Source: MED-G105 sp039814575 (GTDB lineage Bacteria > Pseudomonadota > Alphaproteobacteria > Caulobacterales > Parvularculaceae). From it: a DNA stretch of 64,000 nucleotides. This document shows positions 16,582-25,694 of the stretch, piece after piece. Made by a program: the position numbers and the translations under genes. The notes beneath the pieces were generated by a model. The model had not been told where the DNA came from. It saw only the letters and a list, made by a program, of their open reading frames with translations, and made no database searches. The number at the start of each line of letters is the position of its first letter. The first letter of the stretch is position 1. The stretch covers positions 6,267 to 70,266 of the forward strand of contig JBCCAY010000021.1 of NCBI GenBank assembly GCA_039814575.1, read 5' to 3'.

Positions 16582-16620
16582 AAAGCGTCGTTCCCGTTCT
16601 AATTGAACGGGCGACGCTTT
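16582..16620. terminator. Bidirectional hairpin between convergent genes
   Basis: Arms AAAGCGTCG + CCCGTTC pair with GAACGGG + CGACGCTTT around a TAATT loop, with two unpaired T on the left side. It lies between the end of the 493-residue gene and the end of the acyl-AMP ligase gene. A and T runs at the base suit termination in both directions. Confidence 0.75.
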
Positions 16621-16633
16621 ACGTGTGGGCGCA

Positions 16634-18505
16634 CTAAATCCGTGCTTCAGCCAGCGTTTTCTGTGGCGGCGCGGCGTCTACGTCTTCATCAAAGGCGCCG
16701 GCGAGGTACTTCGCTTTCACTTTCGCCCTTGAGAGTTTGCCGGACGACGTCATCACCATGGAGTGGGGGCGGGCGAGCACAATCTCGGCCGGTGCGCCGG
16801 CGGCGCCTTGGATGGTTTTGGCGATGTCGCGTTTCAGCGCCGCTAATTCGTCAGCGGACATGCCGCCGCGACGCTCGACAATAACGACGATGCGTTCCGC
16901 GACGCCGTCGTCAACGGAAAATGCGGCGACGCCGTTCTTGCGAACCCCGTCAGCGTCTTCGACCGCCCACTCAATGTCCTGCGGCCAAATGTTCCGTCCA
17001 TTGATGATGATGAGGTCTTTCGCCCGGCCGGTGATGACGATTTGACCGTCGAGCATGTAGCCCATGTCGCCGGTGTCCAGCCAATCGCCGTCAAAGAGGG
17101 CGTCCGTCGCTTCTTTCTGACCGTAATAGCCGGGTGTTAAGCTCGGGCCCTTGATGAAGATGCGGCCCACTTGGCGGTCTTCGAGCGCGGCGCCGCCCTC
17201 TCCGCACACGCGCAAATCGTGTCCCGGTATGGGGCGGCCGCATTTAACGAAGGCGCGGCGATTGTCGTCCGGCGTCACTGCCGAGGCGGGTTGCGCGACG
17301 CCGGAGCGGTTGAAGTGGCGCATGTCCACGTAATCCACCTCAATCGGCGCGTTCAGCGTCGTGAACGTGATTGCGAGCGTCGCCTCCGCCATGCCGTAAC
17401 TCGGCAAGAAGGCGTTTGCGTCAAAGCCGTGAGCTTCGAACGCCTCGGCGAAGGCGTTCAACGCCTCCGGCCGCACCATGTCCGCGCCGATGCCGGCGAC
17501 GCGTAAATTCGATAGGTCGATGGCGCCCTCTTCGGCGCGGGCGGCCCGGCGGGCGGCGAGTTCATAGCCGAAGGAGGGGCTATAGGTGATCGTGCCTTTT
17601 AACGCCGTAATCAGACGAAGCCAGAGCAGAGGGCGACGAACGAAGTCGGATGTGGCGATATAATGGGCGCTGATGCCGGCATAGATCGGCGACAGCAAGA
17701 AGCCGATCAGCCCCATGTCATGATAGAGCGGCAGCCAGCTGACGACCGAATCATCGGCGCTGATCTTGATGCCGAAATGCGTAATTGCATGCAGGTTGGC
17801 GCATACTGAAGATTGGGTGCCGATGACGCCCTTGGGCGCGCTTGTCGAACCGGACGAAAACTGAATGTAGCATTGCTCGTCGGCGGTGAAGGGTTCTGGA
17901 GCGGTCGTCGCTTCCGGCAGGGCGTCTACGTCCTCGAAACTGTAAACGCTTGTGTCGGCGAGCCCCTCGACCGCTTCGCTCAGAAAACCTTTGAGACCTT
18001 CCGGTCCGATAACGCCGCGCGCATCGGCGCTAAGGCACATCAATCGGATCTGCTGGAGATAGCCTTCTTTGCCGCCGAGATTGACCGGCAGGGGCACGGG
18101 CGCCGGAGTAACGCCGGCGTATTGGCACGCGAAGAACGCCACAACAAAGGCCGGGCTTGTTTCCGCAACGATGGCGACCTTGTCGCCGCGTTGAAAGCGA
18201 CTGATCAGCCGGCGCGCCATCGTCTGAGCGGCGTCGCGCAGGGCGGCATGGGTCACCAGCGCTTGGCGTTCGCCGCGCAGATCGTAAAAGTGCAGCCCTG
18301 TCGGCGCACCGTGGGGCGTACTATTGGGCGCGTCTTGGCGAGCGCCGTTGGACGCGTCATCGCGCGCATATCCGACACTGCTTCCGGCGCCGCGCGCCGC
18401 TGCTTCCAACGCGTCGATGAGGCGTGCAAAAACAGGTTCGGCGACAGCGTCGGCCGATTTGTCGCTCGCTGCCGATTTGCTGCTCGCTAATGTGTCAATG
18501 GCCAT
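16634..18505 (-). CDS. Fatty acyl-AMP ligase (FAAL-type adenylate-forming enzyme)
   Basis: 623 residues. It activates a fatty acid as acyl-adenylate, usually for transfer to an acyl carrier protein rather than CoA. The P-loop-like motif IQFSSGSTSAPKGVIGT is at about residues 214-230, with SWLPLYHDMGLIGFLL, SYGMAEATLAITF, GDWLDTGDMGYMLDG, GRAKDLIIINGRNIWPQDIE, and the catalytic Lys region SSGKLSRAKVKAKYLAG. The PQDIE form and overall layout fit FAALs. The N-terminal 65 residues are low-complexity. No carrier protein or polyketide synthase lies nearby. A fatty acid hydroxylase gene diverges about 1 kb away. Confidence 0.9.
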   Translation of the reverse strand: MAIDTLASSKSAASDKSADAVAEPVFARLIDALEAAARGAGSSVGYARDDASNGARQDAPNSTPHGAPTGLHFYDLRGERQALVTHAALRDAAQTMARRLISRFQRGDKVAIVAETSPAFVVAFFACQYAGVTPAPVPLPVNLGGKEGYLQQIRLMCLSADARGVIGPEGLKGFLSEAVEGLADTSVYSFEDVDALPEATTAPEPFTADEQCYIQFSSGSTSAPKGVIGTQSSVCANLHAITHFGIKISADDSVVSWLPLYHDMGLIGFLLSPIYAGISAHYIATSDFVRRPLLWLRLITALKGTITYSPSFGYELAARRAARAEEGAIDLSNLRVAGIGADMVRPEALNAFAEAFEAHGFDANAFLPSYGMAEATLAITFTTLNAPIEVDYVDMRHFNRSGVAQPASAVTPDDNRRAFVKCGRPIPGHDLRVCGEGGAALEDRQVGRIFIKGPSLTPGYYGQKEATDALFDGDWLDTGDMGYMLDGQIVITGRAKDLIIINGRNIWPQDIEWAVEDADGVRKNGVAAFSVDDGVAERIVVIVERRGGMSADELAALKRDIAKTIQGAAGAPAEIVLARPHSMVMTSSGKLSRAKVKAKYLAGAFDEDVDAAPPQKTLAEARI

Positions 18506-19493
18506 AAAAGCCCCCGCAACTCACCGACGCATCCCCCTCGCCGTCGTCCGATACGCCACTCAGTAAACGCCACTCTAAAGGTGGGAGAACCATAAAGCTA
18601 ACCTTTAAAAATGATCTGGAAGGCTGCCGCTTTGGCCAATGCCGCCAATCTTATCGACGTGTTTATGTCTTTCGACCGTTCAATTTCCTTGGCGCGTTCC
18701 TTGGCGCGTTCGTTGGCGCGGCAGACGCGGCCATGCGCCGCGCACCCTCAACACAATGGCGTTCTGATGCGCCCAGAGACCGCACATGCGCTCCTGACAC
18801 CAGCAAACAGGGAACCAGCATCCGGTTCGCCTGCAAACTTTGCGCCGACAAGGGCGCTGAACGATCGGTCGTCGCCCAGGATCGGCGCGGCGCACGCCGC
18901 CAATTTAGGCTTTCCGACCATTGTTCCATGCCGTTCCATTGAGACTTCTGTCTCCGCCACGAGACCCAAACTATTCCAACGACGTCACCAAGGGTCTCAA
19001 AGTCCGTTCGAACCGACGACGACGATTTTTAGCCTATTGTATTTTTCGATGTTTCCGCTCGGATCGTCGTCGGACCGGACGCCCAGCAGATCCAACTACT
19101 CTTTTTCGCCGCCTCGGTCCATTGGCGCAGCGGTTTAGTCGCGGTCATAGACCGGCCATGACGAGCGGGCAATCCATCGTTCTGCAAAGGCGCGCGCCGG
19201 CGCCGCTGTGCCTCCGGTGACTTGTGAACGCCAAATTACGCCATATCTGGCGTCAATGAATGCTTGTTTCGGGAGCGCTATGACAGCCTTTGGGCCCGTT
19301 CCCCAGCGGGTCACGCTTCAGAAAACTGCGCCGTGGGGCATATTGCCCACAGGGTTCCGCCCCGTCATCAAAGCGTGTAAGCGTTTTTCGGCTAGCTGGC
19401 CGGCCAGCTCAGCTGGGGCGGCGGCATGGTGAATTGGTCTTTCAACGCGCCAACGCCGTAGATGTGTTGAAGCCTCCCTATAAGGACGCCGCT
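18506..19493. other. 988-base gap between acyl-AMP ligase and hydroxylase genes
   Basis: No convincing protein is encoded: the overlapping frames lack ribosome sites and family-like sequence. Visible structure: three near-perfect tandem copies of TTCCTTGGCGCG at about 18685-18720, a hairpin GTGGGG-CATATT-GCCCAC near 19333-19350, and a perfect 16-base palindrome AGCTGGCCGGCCAGCT at 19394-19409. The gap must hold promoters for both divergent genes; a structured leader or a decayed gene is possible. Confidence 0.5.
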
Positions 19494-20261
19494 ATGAAGC
19501 TTTTCATTGGCTATAAAGCCTGGAAAGAGCAGAATTATCTGCTGAACCGCATGACGTTTGACGATCTCGTGCGCGCCTATGTGACCTATCCGGCTATTCA
19601 GGTCTATGCGGCGTTGATCATCGCCAGTCTTGTCGGCGGCGCGTTTTTGGCCACGTCATTCCTTGGGTTCGCCTTAGCGTTCGGCCTCGGCGCGTTTCTC
19701 TTCCCAATCGCCTGGTATCTGTTGCATCGCTTCGTGCTGCACGGATCGTGGATGTACAAATACCCGTACTTCGCGCGGCTTTGGAAACGCGTCCATTATG
19801 ACCACCATCGTTTCCCGAACGATCTGGCGGTGCTCTACGGTGGGTTGCATACGACCTTGCCGACAATCGTGCTCGTCGCTGGACCGGTCGGTTGGTTGAT
19901 CTCCGGCGCGGCGGGCGCCCTTGGCGCGATCGCCGGCACGCTCGTCATGACGTGTGTCACCGAGTTTCTCCACAGCGGCCAACATTTGGCGTTTGAGCCG
20001 AAATCGCAGTTTTGGCGCGTGATGAAAGAGCGCCATCTGGCGCACCACTTCCACAATGAAAACGGCAATTACGGCATCACTGAATTTGTTTGGGATCGAA
20101 TTTTCGGAACGTTCTATCCGACGACCAATGACGCGCCGCGCACCAAGACCGCGCGTAATCTCGGCTATGACGACGAGGTCGCGAAAAAGTATCCGTGGGT
20201 CAAGGAACTGACGGACGCCGAGCCCGCGTCAACGGGGCGTTCCGGGGCGAGCGCCGCATAA
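19494..20261 (+). CDS. Fatty acid hydroxylase / sterol desaturase family membrane enzyme
   Basis: 255 residues. A di-iron oxygenase of the fatty acid hydroxylase superfamily: His clusters HRFVLH, HYDHHRF, HSGQH and HLAHHFHNE lie between and after about four membrane helices (IQVYAALIIASLVGGAFL, FGLGAFLFPIAWYLL, LPTIVLVAGPVGWLI). The spacing resembles FA2H-type enzymes that hydroxylate the acyl chain of sphingolipids or related lipids. The open frame extends upstream, but ATG 19494 with TAAGGA before it gives the normal N-terminus. The divergent fatty acyl-AMP ligase gene suggests, without proof, a shared lipid-modification pathway. Confidence 0.88.
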   Translation: MKLFIGYKAWKEQNYLLNRMTFDDLVRAYVTYPAIQVYAALIIASLVGGAFLATSFLGFALAFGLGAFLFPIAWYLLHRFVLHGSWMYKYPYFARLWKRVHYDHHRFPNDLAVLYGGLHTTLPTIVLVAGPVGWLISGAAGALGAIAGTLVMTCVTEFLHSGQHLAFEPKSQFWRVMKERHLAHHFHNENGNYGITEFVWDRIFGTFYPTTNDAPRTKTARNLGYDDEVAKKYPWVKELTDAEPASTGRSGASAA

Positions 20262-20727
20262 AACGGTTTTTTCTTGGAATTTTCTCAAGCAATCGCGGCG
20301 GTGAACGTCGGGCGTTGAACTGTGTAGTTCGGCGACGCTCCTGGCCGTAGTAATCATACTCATCCATGAATGCGACGAAGGGGATTGATTTTACAGTCCC
20401 GTTTTGCAATTTTCCGCCTCGACGAGCGGAGGCTCGATTGAAGCGTCGCGCGGGGTTTCGCGTGTTACCCGGCGGCGGCCATGTCGTTCCTCAAATTCTG
20501 GCCTCAATTTCGTGACGCCGCTCGGAGTCGGCCTGTTTGCGGGTGGAAAAACTGCAAACAGTAAAGACTGCGGATGGAACGGCCGAGCGGGATACAATCT
20601 CAGAAGACAAACCGTCTAAACGCGCAAAATCACTCGACCTGCTTTTAGCGACATTACCGTAACGTCTGACGAGCGTTCGGCGACGGCCTTTGGGAGAAGG
20701 GCGCGCCGGGCCGGGAAGGAATAAATC
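20262..20727. other. 466-base intergenic region upstream of hppA
   Basis: No gene is supported here. Short frames on both strands lack ribosome sites and recognisable sequence. The last 30 bases carry the hppA ribosome site (GGGAAGGAATAAATC before ATG). The hppA promoter should be in the right half; no clear -35/-10 pair could be chosen. Confidence 0.5.
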
Positions 20728-22854
20728 ATGACAGCAAGTATCTGGCTGATCTTAGGCGCTGGCGCGCTGGCGATCGCCTATGGCGTGTTCACCATCCAAT
20801 CCGTGATGGCGATGCCCGCCGGCAATGAACGAATGCAAGAAATAGCCGGCGCTATCCAAGAAGGCGCCCAAGCTTATCTCAACCGCCAGTATACGACGAT
20901 CGCCATCGCCGGCGCCGCCGTCTTTGTCATTCTTCTTGTTGCTTTCCAATTCAATCTTATCCCGGCCATCGGCTTCGCCATTGGTGCGATCCTCTCTGGT
21001 CTCGCCGGTTTCATCGGCATGCTCGTGTCGGTGCGCGCAAACGTCCGCACGACGCAAGCCTCGAGCGAGAGCATCGATAAGGGCCTCTCCGTCGCGTTCC
21101 GCGCCGGCGCCGTCACCGGCATGCTTGTCGCCGGTCTCGCGCTCATCGGTCTTGCTGGCTACTACGCGATCCTCACCGGCGTCGTCGGCGCCGCGCCGGA
21201 AAGCCGGGCGGTTGTCAACGGCCTCGTCTCGCTGTCGCTTGGCGCGTCGTTGATTTCCGTGTTCGCCCGTCTCGGCGGCGGCATCTTCACCAAGGGCGCC
21301 GACGTTGGCGGCGACATGGTCGGTAAAGTAGAAGCGGGCATCCCGGAAGACGATCCGCGCAACGCCGCGACGATCGCCGACAATGTTGGGGACAATGTGG
21401 GCGACTGCGCCGGCATGGCCGCCGACCTTTTTGAAACCTATGTGGTGACCATCGCCGCGACCATGGTTCTCGGTTCTATCCTTTACGCAGCGAATGCTGA
21501 GCAATTCATGCTCTATCCGCTGGCCATCGGCGGCGCGTGCATCGTCACCTCGATCGCCGGCACGTTCTTCGTGCGTCTCGGCCAAGGCTCCACGAACGTC
21601 ATGGGCGCGCTTTATAAAGGCCTTATCGTCACGGGCGTTTTGTCGCTCGGCGCCATCGCCGGCGTTACTGCATCGATCTTTGGTTTCTCAGAGCCGATCG
21701 CTGGCACCACGTTCAACGGCATGAGCCTCTTCTTATGCGGCGTTCTCGGTCTCGTCGTCACCGGCGCGATCGTGTGGATCACGGAGTTTTATACCGGCAC
21801 CGATTTCCGCCCGGTGAAGTCCGTCGCCGCCGCTTCTGAAACCGGCCACGGCACGAATGTCATCCAAGGCCTCGCGGTCTCCATGGAAGCGACCGCTGGT
21901 CCGGCGATCGTCATCATTGTCGGCATTATCGCGGCCTACAACCTCGCCGGCCTTTACGGCATCGCAACGGCCGTTACGACCATGCTTGCGCTCGCCGGCA
22001 TGATTGTCGCCCTCGACGCGTTTGGTCCGGTGACGGACAACGCCGGCGGCATCGCGGAGATGGCGGGCCTTGAAGGCTCGGTTCGCGAAACGACGGACGC
22101 GCTTGACGCGGTCGGCAACACCACGAAAGCCGTCACCAAAGGCTACGCCATTGGGTCGGCTGGTCTCGGCGCGCTCGTGCTCTTTGCGGCGTACACCGAG
22201 GACATCAACCACTTTGTCGCTCATCCGGAAGAGTTTCCGTTCTTCGCGGACGTGGCGATCGATTTCTCGCTCTCCAACCCTTATGTCGTTGTCGGCCTCT
22301 TCTTCGGCGGCCTGTTGCCGTATCTCTTCGGCTCAATGGCGATGCAGTCGGTCGGCCGCGCCGCCGGCGCCGTTGTTGAAGAGGTCCGCGCGCAGTTCCG
22401 CGAAAAGCCGGGCATCATGCAGGGCACGGAAAAGCCGGACTATGGCCGCGCCGTCGACATGCTGACGCGGGCCGCCATCAAAGAGATGATGGTGCCCTCG
22501 CTCTTGCCGATCCTCTCGCCGATCGTCCTTTACTTCGCGATCGCAGCGGTGGCTGACAAATCTGCGGCGCTCTCCGCTGTCGGCGCGATGCTGATGGGCG
22601 TCATCGTCACGGGCCTCTTCCTGGCGCTTTCCATGACCGCCGGCGGCGGTGCATGGGACAACGCCAAGAAATACATCGAAGACGGCAATCATGGCGGCAA
22701 GGGCTCTGAAGCCCATAAAGCAGCCGTCACGGGCGACACCGTCGGCGATCCGTACAAGGACACAGCAGGGCCCGCCGTCAACCCGATGATCAAGATCACC
22801 AATATCGTGGCGCTCTTGCTCTTGGCGACGCTCGCCGGCGGCGGCGGCGCGTAA
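20728..22854 (+). CDS. hppA: Proton-translocating membrane pyrophosphatase
   Basis: 708 residues with about 16 membrane helices. It hydrolyses pyrophosphate to pump protons. The substrate loop reads GGDMVGKVEAGIPEDDPRN at residues 194-212, followed by IADNVGDNVGDCAGMAADLF. A second acidic cluster lies near DAFGPVTDNAGGIAEMAGL. K467 in GNTTKAVTKG is the residue that marks potassium-independent enzymes (alanine in potassium-dependent ones). The C-terminal motif GDTVGDPYKDTAGPAVNPM is complete. It is monocistronic, with a hairpin terminator downstream. Confidence 0.97.
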   Translation: MTASIWLILGAGALAIAYGVFTIQSVMAMPAGNERMQEIAGAIQEGAQAYLNRQYTTIAIAGAAVFVILLVAFQFNLIPAIGFAIGAILSGLAGFIGMLVSVRANVRTTQASSESIDKGLSVAFRAGAVTGMLVAGLALIGLAGYYAILTGVVGAAPESRAVVNGLVSLSLGASLISVFARLGGGIFTKGADVGGDMVGKVEAGIPEDDPRNAATIADNVGDNVGDCAGMAADLFETYVVTIAATMVLGSILYAANAEQFMLYPLAIGGACIVTSIAGTFFVRLGQGSTNVMGALYKGLIVTGVLSLGAIAGVTASIFGFSEPIAGTTFNGMSLFLCGVLGLVVTGAIVWITEFYTGTDFRPVKSVAAASETGHGTNVIQGLAVSMEATAGPAIVIIVGIIAAYNLAGLYGIATAVTTMLALAGMIVALDAFGPVTDNAGGIAEMAGLEGSVRETTDALDAVGNTTKAVTKGYAIGSAGLGALVLFAAYTEDINHFVAHPEEFPFFADVAIDFSLSNPYVVVGLFFGGLLPYLFGSMAMQSVGRAAGAVVEEVRAQFREKPGIMQGTEKPDYGRAVDMLTRAAIKEMMVPSLLPILSPIVLYFAIAAVADKSAALSAVGAMLMGVIVTGLFLALSMTAGGGAWDNAKKYIEDGNHGGKGSEAHKAAVTGDTVGDPYKDTAGPAVNPMIKITNIVALLLLATLAGGGGA

Positions 22855-22909
22855 ACGCTCCGCCTCTACGATACTATTTCGGCCGTTTGAAACGGTCGTA
22901 AGAAAACCC

Positions 22910-22937
22910 GGCCGGCGCCTTTTTTAGGGCGCCGGCC
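22910..22937 (+). terminator. hppA terminator hairpin
   Basis: Arms GGCCGGCGCC (22910-22919) and GGCGCCGGCC (22928-22937) form a 10-bp perfect stem with a T-rich loop (TTTTTTAG), 56 bases after the hppA stop. The following T run is weak (GTTTGCATTT). Confidence 0.75.
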
Positions 22938-22985
22938 GTTTGCATTTCAGGGCGTGTCACACGCTTTGAAAGGACGCCGCTCCCA

Positions 22986-23912
22986 ATGTCGAACGCGCCA
23001 CTGACGCTTGATCATCCTCGCGATGAAACGTTCGGACCGCCTCCGCCTTTCAAAGGCGTTGTTTCTGACAGTCGTGTCGACGTCGTGCTGGCCCGACGGC
23101 TGCCGCTGCTCGAGGCTCGGCTTGCAGCGTTTTTGCCGATGCCGGTGGTCGCAGCGCTCAGTGAGTTTTTGGTGTTCGGGATCAAACAAGCCTGGGCATG
23201 TTTGTTCGGCGGTTTGCTGTTGGCTGGAATTATCGTCACGGGGGCTTACTGGCCCGCCGACGCGGCGCTCACGCGTTATGACGCGCTTTTTTTGTATGCG
23301 ATCGCTATCCAGGGCATGTTCCTCGCGACCAAATTGGAGCGGCCGCGCGAGGCTGTGGTCATTTTAATCTTCCACGCAGTTGGCACCGGGATGGAAGTTT
23401 TTAAGGCCCATATGGGCTCGTGGGCCTATCCGGAGCCCAATCTCTTGCGCATCGGCGGCGTGCCGCTTTTCTCTGGCTTCATGTATGCCGCGGTCGGCTC
23501 ATATCTCGCCCGCGTTGCGCGCACCCATGATTTTTCTTTTGACCGCTATCCGCCGATATCCCTGACGGTCCTGCTTGCTTTGCTCATCTATGCTAATTTC
23601 TTCACTCACCATTTCGGGCCTGATTTTCGCCTTGGACTTTTCGCCTTCGCTGGCGTCCTTTACGCAAGAACATGGGTGCGGTTCGGCGTGTGGCGCTGGC
23701 GGCATCGCATGCCGTTATTGTTAGGGTTTTTTCTCGTGGCGTTGTTCATTTGGCTTGCTGAGAATCTGGGCACGCTCGCGGGCGCGTGGCTCTATCCGGA
23801 CCAGGCGGCGGGGTGGCGCCCCGTCTCTTTTAGTAAAATGGGGTCGTGGTATTTGCTGATGATTATCTCTTGGGTGCTCGTCACGCTGGTGCGCCGACCG
23901 CGCGCGACATGA
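22986..23912 (+). CDS. DUF817 family integral membrane protein
   Basis: 308 residues with about eight membrane helices after a hydrophilic 50-residue N-terminus. DUF817 sequence features include FLVFGIKQAWACLFGG, ATKLERPREAVVILIFHAVGTGM, the conserved FKAHMGSWAYPE and GGVPLFSGFMYAAVGSY, and KMGSWYLLMIISW near the end. The conserved HxxGTGMEVFK and GSWAYP motifs resemble a membrane enzyme site, but no activity is established to my knowledge. It overlaps the next gene by 4 bases (ATGA), so the two are probably co-translated. Confidence 0.88.
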   Translation: MSNAPLTLDHPRDETFGPPPPFKGVVSDSRVDVVLARRLPLLEARLAAFLPMPVVAALSEFLVFGIKQAWACLFGGLLLAGIIVTGAYWPADAALTRYDALFLYAIAIQGMFLATKLERPREAVVILIFHAVGTGMEVFKAHMGSWAYPEPNLLRIGGVPLFSGFMYAAVGSYLARVARTHDFSFDRYPPISLTVLLALLIYANFFTHHFGPDFRLGLFAFAGVLYARTWVRFGVWRWRHRMPLLLGFFLVALFIWLAENLGTLAGAWLYPDQAAGWRPVSFSKMGSWYLLMIISWVLVTLVRRPRAT

Positions 23913-24613
23913 TGACGCCTGTTATTCCAGACGGAGGAATCAACGCCGTCATTTTTGATTGCGACGGCGTGCTTGTGGATTCCGAAGTCATCGGCATGAT
24001 CGGCGCGCGCGCTGTGCTGAGCGAATTCGGCCTCGACTATGCCGAAGCAGATTTTGTACGCCGGTTTGTCGGTATGCACGACCAGGCGTTCTTTGGCGCG
24101 CTTCGGCGCGACTATCAGAGCCATTGGAACGCACCGGCGCCGGAAGATTTCGAGGCGCGCATTTTAGATGGCCGTCGGCGCAATTCACATTTGCTAAAGC
24201 CGGTGCCGGGCGCGCCGTCGGCGCTTGACGCGGCGCGCGATCAATTCGGGGCCCTCGCTGTCGCATCCTCATCGCGTACTGAATATCTTCAGAAGAAACT
24301 CAAGCGAACCGATCTCTTCGATCGCGTTGCGCCGCATATTTACTCCGCAGACCTCGTGCGGAACGGCAAACCAGCGCCGGACATTTTCCTTCACGCCGCT
24401 AACGCCATCGCGCAGCCGCCGAGCGCTTGCCTTGTTTTGGAAGACAGCGAGAACGGCGTGCGCGCCGGCGTCGCGGCCGGCATGAAGGTTTGGGGCTTTA
24501 CCGGCGGCGGCCATTGCCCGCCGGATCATGGCGCGCGCCTTAAGGCCGCCGGCGCCATTGCTGTGGCGCCTGATTTCGATCGTTTTCGGGCCATGCTAAA
24601 AGCACTGTCATGA
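23909..24613 (+). CDS. HAD-superfamily (subfamily IA) phosphatase
   Basis: 234 residues. Motif I is VIFDCDGVLVDSE (nucleophile Asp and acid Asp) near residues 14-26. Motif II is VASSSRTEYL. Motif III Lys is in GKPAPDIFLHAA. Motif IV is LVLEDSENGVRAGVAAGM. The cap between motifs I and II is the small helical type seen in phosphoglycolate phosphatase and beta-phosphoglucomutase-like enzymes. The substrate cannot be assigned. The frame extends upstream, but ATG 23909 overlaps the DUF817 stop and fits the family start. It overlaps the threonine aldolase gene by 4 bases. Confidence 0.9.
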   Translation: MMTPVIPDGGINAVIFDCDGVLVDSEVIGMIGARAVLSEFGLDYAEADFVRRFVGMHDQAFFGALRRDYQSHWNAPAPEDFEARILDGRRRNSHLLKPVPGAPSALDAARDQFGALAVASSSRTEYLQKKLKRTDLFDRVAPHIYSADLVRNGKPAPDIFLHAANAIAQPPSACLVLEDSENGVRAGVAAGMKVWGFTGGGHCPPDHGARLKAAGAIAVAPDFDRFRAMLKALS

Positions 24614-25668
24614 TGTTCGCCTCTGACAATTGGGCTTTGGTTGCGCCGGAAATCACCGAAGCGCTGACAAAGGCGCTCGCCGATGGCAGCGCCCGACCGG
24701 CCTATGGCGACGATCCGCTGACGGCGCGGGCGGCTGACCGCTTCAACGACATCTTCGAGCGTGACGTTACTGTGTTTTTCGTGCCCACGGGCGGCGCGGC
24801 GAACTGCTTGGCGCTGTCGGTCATGACGCCGCCTTACGGCATGATCGTTTGCCATGAAGCGGCCCATGTTGAGATGGATGAATGTTCGGGGCCGGAGTTT
24901 TTCACCGGCGGCGCCAAATTACTGACGGTTCCAGGCGCCCTAGGGAAACTAACCCCTGAGGGTGTAACTGCGGCGCTTGATGGGCGTCCGGATCATCCGC
25001 CGCACTCATCACCCGCGACCGCGATGACGCTCACGCAAGCGACGGAAGCGGGGACGCTCTATACGCAAAACGAAATCGAAGCGCTTTGCGAAACGGCGAA
25101 AAACCGTGGACTGAGAGCCCATATGGACGGCGCACGCTTCGCCAACGCCATTGTCGGCCTCAATGCGACGCCGGCGGACATCACGTGGCGCGCCGGCGTC
25201 GATGTTTTGTCGTTCGGCGGCACTAAGAACGGCTGCTTGATGGCGGAGGCGGTGATTTTCTTCGATAAAGACGCCGCCGCCGATTTCGAATTTCGCCGAA
25301 AACGCGCAGGGCATCTGGTGTCAAAGCAGTCCTTTATTGGCGCGCAATTCGACGTCTATTTGAAAAACGACCTTTGGTTACAGTTGGCTAACCGGGCGAA
25401 CGCGGCGGCGCGGGTCTTGTCGGCTGGCGTCGCCGATTTGCCGGGCGCGAAGGTGTGGTGGCCGACGGAGGCGAACGAGGTGTTCGCATCCTTTCCGCCG
25501 GGCGTCGCGGACAAGCTGCGCGCTGAGGGCGCTCAGTTTTATCCATGGATGACGCCGAGCGATCCGTCAGCTGGAACGATGCAGCGCTTGATTGCATCGT
25601 TCCAAACGCGGGATGCGGAAATTAGCTCGTTCTTGGCGCGCGCTCGCGCTATTATTGACGCCGGTTGA
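24610..25668 (+). CDS. Low-specificity threonine aldolase-like PLP enzyme
   Basis: 352 residues. Fold-type I PLP enzyme of the threonine aldolase / beta-eliminating lyase family: MMFASDNWALVAPEI, ARPAYGDDPLTARA, VPTGGAANCLAL, CHEAAHVEMDECSGPEF, LRAHMDGARFANAIVGL (PLP-binding Asp), and the Schiff-base Lys in SFGGTKNGCLMAEAV. It likely cleaves L-threonine or allo-threonine to glycine and acetaldehyde. It follows the HAD phosphatase with an ATGA overlap, in a DUF817-HAD-aldolase-lytic enzyme run. Confidence 0.93.
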   Translation: MMFASDNWALVAPEITEALTKALADGSARPAYGDDPLTARAADRFNDIFERDVTVFFVPTGGAANCLALSVMTPPYGMIVCHEAAHVEMDECSGPEFFTGGAKLLTVPGALGKLTPEGVTAALDGRPDHPPHSSPATAMTLTQATEAGTLYTQNEIEALCETAKNRGLRAHMDGARFANAIVGLNATPADITWRAGVDVLSFGGTKNGCLMAEAVIFFDKDAAADFEFRRKRAGHLVSKQSFIGAQFDVYLKNDLWLQLANRANAAARVLSAGVADLPGAKVWWPTEANEVFASFPPGVADKLRAEGAQFYPWMTPSDPSAGTMQRLIASFQTRDAEISSFLARARAIIDAG

Positions 25669-25694
25669 GAGCGGCTATCAAAAGGTTAGAAACG

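Noticed and set aside
18611..19138. 175-codon open frame in the gap before the fatty acid hydroxylase
   Set aside because: The product is low-complexity (repeated LARSLARSLAR from the tandem 12-mers), has no ribosome site and no family-like sequence.
19290..19493. N-terminal extension of the fatty acid hydroxylase
   Set aside because: The extra residues are non-conserved and the start is TTG without a ribosome site; ATG 19494 has TAAGGA upstream and gives the normal family start.
20752..21585. 277-codon frame opposite hppA
   Set aside because: It is the reverse-strand shadow of hppA; its His/Asp/Arg-rich product reflects GC3 bias of the real gene.
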